Positions 22,523-32,365 are shown, counted from the stretch's first letter. The stretch is DNA of 45,204 nucleotides from a bacterium BMS3Bbin05 (GCA_002897855.1 BDTO01000053.1:1-45204), one strand, 5' to 3'. Notes: generated from the letters alone by a model not told the origin. Program-made: numbers and translations.

Positions 22523-24454
22523 ATGCAATTAGACGACATCTTTTCAGAAAACGGAATCCTGTCAACCCGGCTCCCGCAATTTGAATACAGGGGAGAACAG
22601 CTGAAGATGGCCGATTCCGTATTCCGTGCCCTCTGCAAAGAAAGGCATCTTATTGTCGAAGGGGGTACGGGGGTAGGGAAGAGCCTCGCATACCTTATTC
22701 CTTTATGCTTGTGGCTGAAAGACCAGGATTCACCAAGAGCTATTGTATCAACATACACAAAGGCCCTCCAGAGACAGCTCTTTGAAAAAGAATTGCCCTT
22801 TATCAAGAAACATCTTTTCCCCCATCTCAGATATGCTCTGTCCTTCGGCAGTGACAACTATATTTGCCTGAAGAGGCTCCGCAGGACAAAACAGCTCGGT
22901 CTTTTTGAAATTGGAGAGGGAGATGCAATAAAGCTCTTACTGAACTGGACCCGTCGTTCTCCAACCGGACTCAGAAGTGAGATTGATATCCCCAACACAA
23001 CCTGGCAGAAGGTGAAGAGGGAACCCGATATCTGTTCCGGAAAGAAATGTGCATATTTTTCCGAATGTCTCTACCAGACAGCAAAGATACTGGAGCGAAA
23101 GGCCCATATCATAATAGCCAATCACCACCTTTACTTCGCCCATGTTGCATCAAATTTCAACGTTCTTCCTTATACCAGATGTGTTGTTTTCGACGAAGCG
23201 CATGAAATCGTGAATGTTGCCTCTGATTATCTCGGGGCGGAGGTCTCAAGCTCAGGACTCAGATATCTGCTGGATTCAATCATATCTCCAAAGGGCAAGG
23301 GACTGCTTATGACAATTAAATGGCTTGATCCGGGACAAACCCGGGAGGTCTCAGCAGTTGCCGACAGGACAAGAAGGTGCGGAGACGGATTTTTCCGCGA
23401 GATAAATAACTTTATCGGAAACAGGAGGAATGCGAGAATCCGTGAAAAAAAAGTTGCAGGGGACGATTTAATAGAAAACCTTCATGCACTTATACTTGCA
23501 ATAGAGAACATAGAAAAATCATCATCCGATGAAGACGAAAAAGAAGAAATATCTGCAATAACACGCAGGTGCATTTTCTTCAGGGAAAATCTGCAGAATA
23601 TCATTTATCAGGGATTGGATGATCATGTATACTGGGCTTCGGCAGACAACAGGTCGGTCCGTATCACAGCTACCCCTCTTAAAGTAGCCGGTATTATGAG
23701 AGAAACGGTCTTTAGGCCGCTTTCTGCATCGATTTTGACCTCTGCCACGCTTGCAGTTAATAATAAGTTTGACTTCATCAAAAATCAGCTCGGGCTTGAA
23801 GATGCGGACACAGACATCTTCAGTTCACCGTTTGATTTTAAATCTCAGGCAGTTGTTTATTTGCCGGATGACACGCCGGAACCGAATAGCGAGAGTTACG
23901 CGGATGCTTTGACAGAAAGGATCGAGGTTATTTTACGATACGCCTGCGGAAATTCAATGGTTCTCTTCACAAGTTATGCACTACTTGATGAGGTGGCAAA
24001 CAAACTGAACATTGACTACCCGATACTCAAACAGGGGGACAGGGATAATTATCAGTTGCTGAAGGAATTTATGGCAAGACAGCCTTCTGCATTGTTCGGC
24101 ACTTATACATTCTGGCAGGGAATCGATATGCAGGGAGATATCCTCAAATGTGTGGTAATAACAAAGCTCCCTTTTGCCGTACCAACCGAACCGGTAACCG
24201 AAGCAAGACTGGAAATGATAAAATCAGAGGGCCGGGACCCTTTCAATGAACTTCAGGTACCCAATGCAGTTATTACATTCAGGCAGGGATTCGGCCGGCT
24301 TATAAGGGCCAGGACCGATAGGGGGGTTATCGCTGTTCTCGATTCGAGAATATTAAAAAAGCCGTATGGAAGATATTTTATTGATTCTCTGCCCGACATA
24401 AATATAGTCAATGATCACAAAATAATACAGGAATTTCTCAAACCAGGCATTTAG
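22523..24454 (+). CDS. DinG/XPD-type ATP-dependent DNA helicase
   Basis: A 643-residue superfamily 2 helicase of the DinG/XPD group. Walker A is EGGTGVGKS (about 47-55). Four cysteines between motifs I and II (Cys near 114, then CSGKKCAYFSEC at about 172-183) form the iron-sulfur cluster. Motif II is DEAH (VVFDEAHEI), and C-terminal motifs include ILTSATLA, MVLFTSYALLDEVA, GTYTFWQGIDM and FRQGFGRLIRARTDRG. It unwinds DNA 5' to 3' at forks or R-loops. The gene stands alone between queC and rnf, with its start only weakly marked. Confidence 0.9.
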   Translation: MQLDDIFSENGILSTRLPQFEYRGEQLKMADSVFRALCKERHLIVEGGTGVGKSLAYLIPLCLWLKDQDSPRAIVSTYTKALQRQLFEKELPFIKKHLFPHLRYALSFGSDNYICLKRLRRTKQLGLFEIGEGDAIKLLLNWTRRSPTGLRSEIDIPNTTWQKVKREPDICSGKKCAYFSECLYQTAKILERKAHIIIANHHLYFAHVASNFNVLPYTRCVVFDEAHEIVNVASDYLGAEVSSSGLRYLLDSIISPKGKGLLMTIKWLDPGQTREVSAVADRTRRCGDGFFREINNFIGNRRNARIREKKVAGDDLIENLHALILAIENIEKSSSDEDEKEEISAITRRCIFFRENLQNIIYQGLDDHVYWASADNRSVRITATPLKVAGIMRETVFRPLSASILTSATLAVNNKFDFIKNQLGLEDADTDIFSSPFDFKSQAVVYLPDDTPEPNSESYADALTERIEVILRYACGNSMVLFTSYALLDEVANKLNIDYPILKQGDRDNYQLLKEFMARQPSALFGTYTFWQGIDMQGDILKCVVITKLPFAVPTEPVTEARLEMIKSEGRDPFNELQVPNAVITFRQGFGRLIRARTDRGVIAVLDSRILKKPYGRYFIDSLPDINIVNDHKIIQEFLKPGI

Positions 24455-24472
24455 ATAATTCAAAACCACAGC

Positions 24473-24478
24473 TTGACA
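24473..24478 (+). promoter_or_regulatory. Possible -35 box upstream of rnf
   Basis: A perfect TTGACA lies 107 nt before rnfC. A -10 match at the right distance (TTATTA at 24496) is poor, so only the -35 is listed. A GGAG ribosome site lies 14 nt before the rnfC start. Confidence 0.3.
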
Positions 24479-24584
24479 TTCTTGCAGCAACAATGTTATT
24501 ACTTATTGGTTTTCTTAAACCTTTGTTCGCAGTATACGCAGTATAGATAGCCGGTATAACAGTACGTCAGGAGAACTTCCATTA

Positions 24585-25895
24585 ATGAGTTTATTAACCT
24601 TTGAGGGAGGAATTCATCCCCCCGGACATAAAGAGCTTGCAGAACATTCCCCCATTGTAGACGCAAAATCTCCCGCCAGGGCGGTTATCCCGTTAAGCCA
24701 GCACATAGGCGCTCCGTGTGAGAGTATTGTAGAGATGGGGCAGGAAGTAAAAAAGGGTGAAGTTATAGGTAATCCCGGCGGGTTTGTATCCGCCCCGGTT
24801 CATGCATCCGTGTCGGGAAAGGTCGTTGCAAACGGAAGTTTCCCTGTCCCAAACGGGAGAATGGTTCCCTGCGTTGTTATAGAAAACGATGGGAAAGAAG
24901 AGTGGACGACTCTCAGGGACAGCCCGGACTACATGGACCTCTCCCCTGAGGAACTGAAGGAGAAGATCAAAGATGCCGGGATAGTCGGTCTTGGCGGTGC
25001 AGCCTTTCCTTCGCATGTAAAACTTTCTCCTCCCAAGGAAAAACCAATAGACACGGTCATTATTAATGGCGCTGAATGCGAGCCCTATCTCACAGCCGAC
25101 CACAGGCTTATGGTGGAAACCCCGTCCGATGTTGTAGCAGGGCTCAGGGTTATCATGAAAATACTGGGTGTTGAAAAGGGGTTTATAGGTATTGAAAACA
25201 ACAAGCCTGATGCCATTGAAAAAATGCAACAGACGGTATCGGGCGAAAACAATATAGAGGTAAAGGCCCTGCAGGTCAAATACCCGCAGGGAGCAGAAAA
25301 GATGCTGATTAAATCCATCCTCGACAGAGATGTCCCGGCCGGAGGCCTTCCTATGGATGTCGGGGTGGTTGTCCACAATGTCGGAACTGCCTTCGCAATC
25401 TTCGAAGCCTGCCGTTACGGCAAACCGATTATAGAAAGGGTTGTTACTGTCACGGGGCTCGGCATCATGGAGCAGAAAAATCTCCGTGCCAGAATCGGGA
25501 CACTTATATCCCGGCTCATCGATGAATGCGGTGGATTCACGAATGACGGGCCGGTAAAGGTAATAGTGGGGGGACCCATGATGGGCTTTGCCCAGTATTC
25601 CATGGATGTCCCTGTTATCAAGGGAACATCCGGCGTCCTGGTAATGTCCGCAGCAGAGTATACACCATCTGAAAAATTCGGCCCCTGCATAAGGTGCGGC
25701 CGCTGCATAGATGTCTGCCCTATGGGTCTCATGCCCTCGATGCTGAGCTTATACTCGGAGAAAGGCCATTATGAAGAGTGTAAAGAATATAACCTGTTCG
25801 ACTGCTTCGAGTGTGGGTCATGCACCTTTGTATGCCCTTCGAAAAGACCGATAGTTCAACTTGTAAGACTTGCAAAATCACAGGTAAAGCCATAA
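24585..25895 (+). CDS. rnfC: Rnf electron transport complex subunit C
   Basis: The 436-residue soluble subunit of the Rnf ferredoxin:NAD+ oxidoreductase, facing the cytoplasm. N-terminal GGIHPPGHKEL is typical; a central Rossmann-like region (VGLGGAAFPSHVKL, NGAECEPYLTADHRLM) should bind FMN and NADH; SLBB-like sequence follows. Two [4Fe-4S] motifs close the protein: CIRCGRCIDVCP and CFECGSCTFVCP. It is the first gene of rnfCDGEAB, the order seen in acetogens and many anaerobes. Rnf couples reduced ferredoxin oxidation by NAD+ to export of Na+ or H+, or runs in reverse to supply ferredoxin, for example for nitrogenase. Confidence 0.95.
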   Translation: MSLLTFEGGIHPPGHKELAEHSPIVDAKSPARAVIPLSQHIGAPCESIVEMGQEVKKGEVIGNPGGFVSAPVHASVSGKVVANGSFPVPNGRMVPCVVIENDGKEEWTTLRDSPDYMDLSPEELKEKIKDAGIVGLGGAAFPSHVKLSPPKEKPIDTVIINGAECEPYLTADHRLMVETPSDVVAGLRVIMKILGVEKGFIGIENNKPDAIEKMQQTVSGENNIEVKALQVKYPQGAEKMLIKSILDRDVPAGGLPMDVGVVVHNVGTAFAIFEACRYGKPIIERVVTVTGLGIMEQKNLRARIGTLISRLIDECGGFTNDGPVKVIVGGPMMGFAQYSMDVPVIKGTSGVLVMSAAEYTPSEKFGPCIRCGRCIDVCPMGLMPSMLSLYSEKGHYEECKEYNLFDCFECGSCTFVCPSKRPIVQLVRLAKSQVKP

Positions 25896-25906
25896 GGAAT
25901 AACAAT

Positions 25907-26917
25907 ATGGAGGCTATAAAAAAACAGCACGAACTTGTTGTATCGGTAAGTCCGCATCTAAAAAGTGAGGAAACAACGTCCAGGATAATGTGGACCGTCA
26001 GCCTTTCACTTCTGCCCGCCTTTATCTCCGGAGCTTACTTTTTTGGCCCCAGAGCCGTAATTACAACAGCAATTTGCATAATAACCGCCCTGCTTTCCGA
26101 ACGGGCATTCCAGAAGATAACCAATAGAGAGGACACAATCTCTGACGGCAGCGCATTCCTGACCGGGTTACTGCTTGGCATGAACCTGCCCGCAACCGTT
26201 CCATTTTATATACCCATTATAGGCACTGTGGTTGCAATCGTTATCACAAAACAGTTATTCGGGGGATTGGGATATAATATTTTCAACCCCGCACTTATCG
26301 GCAGGGCATTCGTGCTCATAACATGGCCAAGGGCAATGACAACGTGGATGAAGCCTGATGCAGCCTTCATGAGATTCGATGCGATATCGGCTGCAACTCC
26401 TCTCGGGATTCTAAAAGAAGAAGGGCTTGCAAAACTCCTCGCATTGTTCGGGGACAAGTTAAACCTGTATACCGAACTCCTTGTCGGCCACAGGGCGGGG
26501 AGTATCGGAGAGACATCCGTTATTGCACTGCTGCTCGGAGCCGCCTTTCTTGTGTATAAAAGGTATATATCCTTGCATATCCCTCTATCATTCATAGGTA
26601 CAGTTGCAGTAATTGCGTGGCTATTCGGCGGCAAGGAAGGCCTTTTTACGGGTGATCCCCTTATCCATATCATGAGTGGAGGTCTTATGCTCGGCGCCTT
26701 TTTTATGGCCACGGATTATGTTACATGTCCTTCCGTCAAAAAAGGGCAGATAGTGTTTGGTATTGGATGCGGGCTGATAACCATGCTTATCAGATTAAAG
26801 GGAGGCTACCCCGAAGGCGTAATGTTTGCAATACTCCTTATGAACTGTTTCACTCCACTGATTGACAGAAACCTCAGATCAAAAGTATTCGGCTTCATGA
26901 AAAAGGAGGCGAAATGA
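25907..26917 (+). CDS. rnfD: Rnf electron transport complex subunit D
   Basis: A 336-residue membrane subunit with about nine to ten hydrophobic helices. The NQR2/RnfD/RnfE signatures are visible: GGLGYNIFNPALIGRAFVL and FDAISAATPLG, whose Thr is in the place of the covalently FMN-bound Thr of the family (usual form SGATPL; here SAATPL). The start at 25907 follows a GGAAT site; a longer frame from 25811 is inside rnfC. It overlaps rnfG by 4 nt. Confidence 0.94.
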   Translation: MEAIKKQHELVVSVSPHLKSEETTSRIMWTVSLSLLPAFISGAYFFGPRAVITTAICIITALLSERAFQKITNREDTISDGSAFLTGLLLGMNLPATVPFYIPIIGTVVAIVITKQLFGGLGYNIFNPALIGRAFVLITWPRAMTTWMKPDAAFMRFDAISAATPLGILKEEGLAKLLALFGDKLNLYTELLVGHRAGSIGETSVIALLLGAAFLVYKRYISLHIPLSFIGTVAVIAWLFGGKEGLFTGDPLIHIMSGGLMLGAFFMATDYVTCPSVKKGQIVFGIGCGLITMLIRLKGGYPEGVMFAILLMNCFTPLIDRNLRSKVFGFMKKEAK

Positions 26918-27501
26918 CTGCAAAGGACATATTCAAGATAACCGCTAACCTTGTAGTTATATATGTGGTGGGAGGATTGCTGCTTGCCTTTGTATACGCA
27001 AAAACCTCCCCTATCATTTTCCTGAAAAATAAACAGGAAAAAGAAGAAGCCCTCCAGAAAATGATGCCAAACGCCGACAAAAAGGGAATAATAAAGCTCG
27101 GCGACTGGTATCCGCATGATAAAGATGCAGAGTATTTTGTGGCCAAAAAAGACGGTAAAATAATCGGCTACATCGTGCAGACGTTTGCAAAGGGGTATTC
27201 AAGTTACATAAATATCCTTTTCTCAGTTGGTACGGATTTCAGGGTCAAGAAGATCGATATACTTCACAGCGCAGAAACACCCGGCCTTGGTGACGAAATT
27301 ACTCTGCCATATTTTAAAAAACGCTTCAGGGGAAAGGACCTGGCTCATTTGAAGGTGGTCAAAAAGCCATCAAAAGAATATATAGAAGCCGTTACCGGCG
27401 CTACTATTTCCTCGCGTGCCGTTACTGAAGACGGTGTGCGCAAGGGCCTGGAATTCCTGATCAAAGCTCTTAAAAAAAGAGAGGTGAAGCATGAGCAATG
27501 A
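26914..27501 (+). CDS. rnfG: Rnf electron transport complex subunit G
   Basis: A 195-residue protein with one N-terminal membrane helix (LVVIYVVGGLLLAFVYA) and an extracytoplasmic FMN-binding domain. AVTGATISSRAV contains the SGAT-type flavinylation motif, Thr being the expected FMN attachment site; HSAETPGLGDEI is the second family signature. It passes electrons on the outer side of the complex. Starts ATGA-overlapped with rnfD and overlaps rnfE by 11 nt. Confidence 0.94.
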   Translation: MTAKDIFKITANLVVIYVVGGLLLAFVYAKTSPIIFLKNKQEKEEALQKMMPNADKKGIIKLGDWYPHDKDAEYFVAKKDGKIIGYIVQTFAKGYSSYINILFSVGTDFRVKKIDILHSAETPGLGDEITLPYFKKRFRGKDLAHLKVVKKPSKEYIEAVTGATISSRAVTEDGVRKGLEFLIKALKKREVKHEQ

Positions 27502-28129
27502 AGACAGAATAAGCAACTGGCAACTTATCAAAAACGGAATATTTAAAGAAAATACCATATTCAGGCTTGTAATAAGTCTCTGCCCTTCGATAGCTGTTAC
27601 AAACAGCGTAAAAAACGGCTTTCTCCTTGGCGTCGCCGTGCTGTTCGTACAGACTATGGTTAACACAACTGTGGCAATCTTCAGGAAATTCATTCATCCC
27701 AAGATAAGGATACCTATATTCATGCTGATTATCTCAGGATGGGTAACAGTGGTGGATATGGTCATGGCGGCTTACGCCAGGGCTGCATACAAGGAGATAG
27801 GCCTGTACATACAAATAATAGTTGCATTTGCATCAATCCTCGCAAGGGCTGAGATGTTTGCAAGCAAAAACAGGGTATGCAATGCATTCTTCGACGGATT
27901 GGGTTCCGGCCTTGGATTCCTGCTTGCCCTTGTACTCATCAGCTTTTTCAGGGAACTTCTTGGCAGGGGCTCTCTATGGGGATTCCATATAGTCCAGGCA
28001 AAGCCGATGCTTATATTTATTCTTCCGGCCGGAGGTTTTCTTGCAGTCGGTCTGCTTATGGCTTTCTTTAACTGGATAGATATGAGGTTCTACGGCGGTA
28101 AGGGTGCCGGCGGAGCAAGCGGACATTAA
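27491..28129 (+). CDS. rnfE: Rnf electron transport complex subunit E
   Basis: A 212-residue membrane subunit of the RnfA/E, NqrD/E family with about six helices. LCPSIAVTNSVKNGFLLG near the start and DGLGSGLGFLLALVLISFFRELLG near the end are family hallmarks; each half-channel carries conserved Cys that hold an intramembrane iron-sulfur site. GAGGTG lies 6 nt before the start. 53 nt separate it from rnfA. Confidence 0.94.
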   Translation: MSNEDRISNWQLIKNGIFKENTIFRLVISLCPSIAVTNSVKNGFLLGVAVLFVQTMVNTTVAIFRKFIHPKIRIPIFMLIISGWVTVVDMVMAAYARAAYKEIGLYIQIIVAFASILARAEMFASKNRVCNAFFDGLGSGLGFLLALVLISFFRELLGRGSLWGFHIVQAKPMLIFILPAGGFLAVGLLMAFFNWIDMRFYGGKGAGGASGH

Positions 28130-28182
28130 AGTAATTCAGGAATTTAAATACAAAACAACCGAGATTATAGCCGGAGGAAAAA

Positions 28183-28776
28183 ATGGAAAAAGAATTCATA
28201 AAGCTTTTTGAACTTTTCATAGCAGCATCAATAATCAACAACTTTGTCTTTACCAGGTTCCTGGGGCTCTGTATCTTTTTCGGTGTGTCCAAGAAGATGG
28301 AAACCGCTATCGGAATGGGTATAACCTTTACCTCGGTCATGGTTATTGCGGCTGCCCTCAGTTGGCTCATGTTTACCTATGTGATGGTTCCGTTCGATCT
28401 CACGTTTCTCAAGATCGTTATATTCATAGGCATTGTGGCAGCATTCGTACAGGCCGCCGATACTATTATGAGAAAGGTCAGCCCGGGTTTATATTACAAG
28501 CTTGGTGTGTATCTGGCGCTGATATCCACGAACTGTATAATTATTGCAGTACCTTTAATAAATGCGGAAGAGCATTACAATTTTCTCGAGAGCCTGGCAT
28601 TCGGGCTGGGTTCGGGAATAGGCTTTGCCATTTCCATGACCATAATGGCCAGTATTCGTGAGAAACTGGAACTTGCGGACGTTCCGGGACCATTCAGGGG
28701 AATGCCTATCGCATGGATAACAACGGCACTTATCGCCCTTGCATTTACCGGTTTCGCAGGTCTTATCACCCTGTAG
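28183..28776 (+). CDS. rnfA: Rnf electron transport complex subunit A
   Basis: A 197-residue, six-helix membrane subunit, a paralogue of RnfE with inverted topology: FIAASIINNFVFTRFLGLCIFFGVS, ISTNCIIIAVPLI and SLAFGLGSGIGFAISMTIMASIREKLE. With RnfE it shapes the ion path and intramembrane iron-sulfur centre. A strong ribosome site (GGAGG) lies 8 nt upstream. 43 nt separate it from rnfB. Confidence 0.95.
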   Translation: MEKEFIKLFELFIAASIINNFVFTRFLGLCIFFGVSKKMETAIGMGITFTSVMVIAAALSWLMFTYVMVPFDLTFLKIVIFIGIVAAFVQAADTIMRKVSPGLYYKLGVYLALISTNCIIIAVPLINAEEHYNFLESLAFGLGSGIGFAISMTIMASIREKLELADVPGPFRGMPIAWITTALIALAFTGFAGLITL

Positions 28777-28819
28777 ATTTTATGCAATTCAAGTAATTAT
28801 ATTATTTAGAGGTGATTAC

Positions 28820-30007
28820 ATGCTCGACATAACCAGAATCATATCAGACCTTTTTCAGGTAATATCCGGCTTTAACCTTTTCCATATAATCAACATTATC
28901 CCTCTGCCTCATGTAGGGGTTGGAGGCGAAGTTGAAGCAAAAGCGAGCGTGAACCTCATCGATACATTGATCTTTACCGCCGTATTTCTTCTGGGCACGA
29001 GCGGCGTATTCGGTCTCGGTCTTGCTTTTGCTGCAAAAAAGTTTTCTGTAAAGATGGACCCCAGGATCGAACAGGTCAAGGATAAGCTTGCCGGTGCACA
29101 CTGCGGTGCATGCGGATACGCGGGCTGCCAGCAGTACGCCGAGGCAGTTGTGCAGAATCCCGATGTTCCACCGAATCTGTGTACACCGGGCGGGGAAAGA
29201 GCAGCCAGGGCGGTCGCAAGTATAACCGGTAAGGTTGCGGGAAAGAAAGAACCCATATTTTCACGCATCATGTGCCAGGGGGGGGCGGACCTTTCCCGGA
29301 AAAGATTTATATATGAAGGTGTGCAGGATTGCCGTGCGGCTGTTCTTGCCGGTGGAGGAGACAAATCCTGCATATACGGTTGTCTGGGGTATTCGACATG
29401 TATGCGGGTCTGCCCATTTGATGCCATCACCATGAGTGAAGACAACCTCCCTGTTGTTGATATCACCAAATGTACCGGATGCAGAAAGTGCGAGCAGGCA
29501 TGTCCCAAAAAGGTTATCGAAGTCCTGCCTGCAGGGAGGGCTGTCCTGGTAACCTGCCATTCAAAAGACAAGGGAGCCGATACGCGCAAAAACTGCTCAA
29601 TCGGCTGTATTGCATGTGGAACATGTGTTAAGGTCTGTCCGTTTGATGCCCCTTCAATCGATAGCAACCATTCCGTAATAAATCTTGACAAATGTCAGGT
29701 ATGCGGTCTGTGTGTCACCAAGTGCCCTACAAAGGCTATCAGGGACTTCATACCTGTCCGCTCCGGGGCTTTCATAATTGAAGATAAATGCATAGGATGC
29801 AACACCTGCATGAAGGTTTGTCCCGTAAATGCGGCTTACGGTGAACTGAAAAAGGTGCATACCATAGATCAGGGGAAATGCATAGGATGCGGCATATGTA
29901 CTGCGAAATGTCCAAAACAGGCGATCGACGGCACATTCAATGCGCAGGAAGTATTTGCCAGGGCCGAAGAGAAAAAGAAACAAAAGAAAGAGATAAAGAT
30001 AGCATAA
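28820..30007 (+). CDS. rnfB: Rnf electron transport complex subunit B, multi-cluster form
   Basis: A 395-residue RnfB, longer than the roughly 190 residues of the proteobacterial form. After a helix near 47-68, the Fe-S domain carries CGACGYAGCQQYAEAVV with a fourth Cys in NLCTPGG. The C-terminal half holds six ferredoxin-like cysteine groups: CLGYSTCMRVCP (with CIYG before it), CTGCRKCEQACP, CIACGTCVKVCP, CQVCGLCVTKCP, CIGCNTCMKVCP and CIGCGICTAKCP. That makes about seven [4Fe-4S] sites, as in acetogen/clostridial RnfB. It is the ferredoxin-docking entry of the complex. GAGGTGAT before ATG 28820 fixes the start. The end is Lys-rich. Confidence 0.95.
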   Translation: MLDITRIISDLFQVISGFNLFHIINIIPLPHVGVGGEVEAKASVNLIDTLIFTAVFLLGTSGVFGLGLAFAAKKFSVKMDPRIEQVKDKLAGAHCGACGYAGCQQYAEAVVQNPDVPPNLCTPGGERAARAVASITGKVAGKKEPIFSRIMCQGGADLSRKRFIYEGVQDCRAAVLAGGGDKSCIYGCLGYSTCMRVCPFDAITMSEDNLPVVDITKCTGCRKCEQACPKKVIEVLPAGRAVLVTCHSKDKGADTRKNCSIGCIACGTCVKVCPFDAPSIDSNHSVINLDKCQVCGLCVTKCPTKAIRDFIPVRSGAFIIEDKCIGCNTCMKVCPVNAAYGELKKVHTIDQGKCIGCGICTAKCPKQAIDGTFNAQEVFARAEEKKKQKKEIKIA

Positions 30008-30030
30008 ATTCTTAATAATCGTTCGGGTAA

Positions 30031-30060
30031 AAAGGCGTGTTTATATAACACGCCTTTTTT
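30031..30060 (+). terminator. Rho-independent terminator of the rnf operon
   Basis: GGCGTGTT (30034-30041), loop TATAT, AACACGCC (30047-30054), with A-run before and six T after. It lies 24 nt past the rnfB stop. The A-run lets it work in both directions. Confidence 0.92.
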
Positions 30061-30289
30061 CTTGAGGTTCTTCAAGCATTAACCGGGGATTGGGGATTGG
30101 TTTTTTTACTAACCCCTAACCCCTGACTTAACCCCTCTTTACCGAATGGGGGCGGGAGCATCTTAAGGTATCGGTCAACAGGTTTTCTCTCCAGACCTGC
30201 TCATTTTATGCATTATTTTGAGTATATCTTCTGCATTTATAATAAGCCGGGAGTAGTCAATTGCACACATTATAGGTTATTATATTTCC
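30061..30289. other. Intergenic region between rnfB and tyrS
   Basis: No gene. It holds two GGGGATT units near 30084-30099 and CTAACCCCTAACCCC-type units near 30112-30136, which are partly complementary and could fold; they look like simple-sequence repeat debris. No T-box or other tyrosine leader was recognised before tyrS. Confidence 0.4.
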
Positions 30290-31495
30290 ATGCTGCCGGT
30301 AGAAAAACAGTTAGCAATAATAAAGAGAGGGGCATTGGAAATAATCCGTGAAGAAGAGCTTGTTAGAAAGCTCAGGAGGTCGGTAGAAACAAATTCTCCC
30401 CTCAAGGTCAAGGCGGGCTTCGATCCGACTGCCCCCGACATCCATCTCGGACATACAGTCCTGCTTGAGAAGATGCGCCAGTTCCAGGAACTCGGGCATG
30501 AAGTCTGCTTCCTGATCGGCGATTTCACCGGCATGATAGGAGATCCCTCGGGCCGCTCTGAAATAAGAAAACCCCTTACACGTGAAGAAGTTTTAAAAAA
30601 CGCAGAAACCTACAAACAGCAGGTATACAAGATACTCAACCCTCAACAGACAAAGATACTTTTTAACAGTGAATGGCTCGCCGGGATGGATGCAATGGAG
30701 ATCGTCAGACTCGGCAGTATGCAAACCGTCGCCCGGATGCTTGAACGTGACGACTTTAAAAAAAGATTCCGGAACCAGCAGGATATAAGCATACTCGAGT
30801 TTTACTACCCTCTTTTCCAGGCATATGACTCCGTTGCACTGAAGGCCGATATAGAACTTGGCGGCAATGATCAGAGGTTTAACTTACTGATGGGCAGGAG
30901 CATGCAGAAAAAATTCGGCATGGAAGAACAGGTCGTATTGATGATGCCGTTGCTGGAAGGCATTGACGGCGTCAACAAAATGAGCAAGAGCCTTGGTAAT
31001 TATATAGGTATAGATGAACCCGCGAGTTCGATGTACGGAAAAATCATGTCGATAACGGATAAGCTTATGATCAAGTACTACGAACTGCTGAGTCATATAA
31101 CAGTTGATGATCTGAATGACCTGAAAAAAGGTATAAATAACGGTTCAGTACATCCAAAAAAGGCGAAAGAGGACCTCGCATTTGAGATTGTAGAAAGATA
31201 CCGGGGGAAAGCAGAGGCAGAAAATGCAAAGAAGGAATTTGAAGAGGTCTTTAAGAAAAAGGGCCTGCCCGATGATATCCACGAGGTAAAAGTAGACTGG
31301 AAGGAAGCAGAGATATGGATACCTGCCATAATGAAAGAAACCGGACTGGCAAAGAGTACAGGAGAGGCGATGAGGCTGATAAAACAGGGCGGGGTATCCG
31401 TAAACAACAGAAAGATATCCGACACTAAAGAAAAACTTGCGAAAGGGGATTATCTCTTCAAGGTCGGCAAGAGGAGATTTCTGAAAATCAGATAG
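30290..31495 (+). CDS. tyrS: Tyrosine-tRNA ligase
   Basis: A 401-residue class I aminoacyl-tRNA synthetase. The HIGH box is HLGH in [14 protein letters not shown], the KMSKS box lies in [10 protein letters not shown], and an S4 RNA-binding domain ends the protein ([30 protein letters not shown]). The layout is that of the TyrS type 2 group. It attaches tyrosine to tRNA-Tyr in the cytosol. The next gene starts 9 nt later and may be co-transcribed. Confidence 0.95.
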   Translation: MLPVEKQLAIIKRGALEIIREEELVRKLRRSVETNSPLKVKAGFDPTAPDIHLGHTVLLEKMRQFQELGHEVCFLIGDFTGMIGDPSGRSEIRKPLTREEVLKNAETYKQQVYKILNPQQTKILFNSEWLAGMDAMEIVRLGSMQTVARMLERDDFKKRFRNQQDISILEFYYPLFQAYDSVALKADIELGGNDQRFNLLMGRSMQKKFGMEEQVVLMMPLLEGIDGVNKMSKSLGNYIGIDEPASSMYGKIMSITDKLMIKYYELLSHITVDDLNDLKKGINNGSVHPKKAKEDLAFEIVERYRGKAEAENAKKEFEEVFKKKGLPDDIHEVKVDWKEAEIWIPAIMKETGLAKSTGEAMRLIKQGGVSVNNRKISDTKEKLAKGDYLFKVGKRRFLKIR

Positions 31496-31504
31496 CTTTA
31501 GAAC

Positions 31505-32179
31505 ATGCTTACCATTTCCGACATACTGATAAGATTGCTTCTCGGCGCCATCCTCGGGGGTGTAATCGGATTCGAGCGTGAATCACATGGAAGGCCTGCA
31601 GGATTCAGGACACATCTCCTTGTATCCATGGCTTCTGTTCTCATTATGATCGTCTCCGAAGAATATTACCATATTTTTTCTCCAAATTCGGAATTCATCA
31701 GGATAGACCCTGCAAGGATTGCTGCCGGCGCAATAACGGGCGTAGGATTCCTTGGTGCAGGAGTAATAATCAAATCCGGGTTTAGTGTACAGGGGCTGAC
31801 TACTGCCGCCTGCCTCTGGATCGTCTCCACCATCGGTCTTTCGGTGGGCGCCGGGCTGTATGTTCCAGCCATTGCGACCACCAGCATTGCAGTACTCGCC
31901 CTCTGGTCATTGCGCCGGATTGAACGAAGAATGGCAACATTGAAGTTCAGGCATATTTTCATTACCGCTGAATCAGCCGGAAAAGAAACAGAAATAGAAG
32001 AGACTATCACCGGTATGAAGGCCAAGATTCTCAATACCGACTACGAATACGACAACGCCGCCGGCGAGGTGAGATTCAACATCACCATATCCATAAAGGG
32101 TACCATAAACCTGCGCGAACTCTTCACCCGCCTCGTCTCGATCAACGGCGTCGGGAAGGTCGCCATGAAACGGGGATAG
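31505..32179 (+). CDS. MgtC/SapB family membrane protein
   Basis: A 224-residue protein with five hydrophobic helices in the first 140 residues. MgtC/SapB signatures are IRLLLGAILGGVIGFERE, GRPAGFRTHLLVSMAS, RIAAGAITGVGFLGAGVI and GLTTAACLWIVSTIGLSVGAG. The C-terminal 80 residues form a cytoplasmic ACT-like regulatory domain. Family members are linked to magnesium homeostasis or ATP synthase control. About 390 nt without a gene follow. Confidence 0.92.
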   Translation: MLTISDILIRLLLGAILGGVIGFERESHGRPAGFRTHLLVSMASVLIMIVSEEYYHIFSPNSEFIRIDPARIAAGAITGVGFLGAGVIIKSGFSVQGLTTAACLWIVSTIGLSVGAGLYVPAIATTSIAVLALWSLRRIERRMATLKFRHIFITAESAGKETEIEETITGMKAKILNTDYEYDNAAGEVRFNITISIKGTINLRELFTRLVSINGVGKVAMKRG

Positions 32180-32347
32180 ATTCGCCCTCCTTTTCTTCTC
32201 TACCACAAAAATATATGCGTATTTGAGCCATTTCCTGCGTTTGCACGGCACTCAATTCATGAATAATGCCGGCTATCCTTCCGTATGTTACATGTATCTT
32301 CCTGTCAGGCCGTAGGGCAATATGACGTAATGCGTTGCTTACAAAAG

Positions 32348-32365
32348 ATCGTAATATATTACGAT
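32348..32365. promoter_or_regulatory. Perfect 18-bp palindrome
   Basis: ATCGTAATATATTACGAT, identical on both strands, in the hsp20 upstream region about 80 nt before the -35. It could be an operator for an unknown dimeric regulator; nothing else supports a role. Confidence 0.5.

Noticed and set aside
24471-24486. Sigma-54 promoter before rnfC (TTGACATTCTTGCA)
   Set aside because: The -12 TTGCA fits but there is no GG pair at the -24 position.
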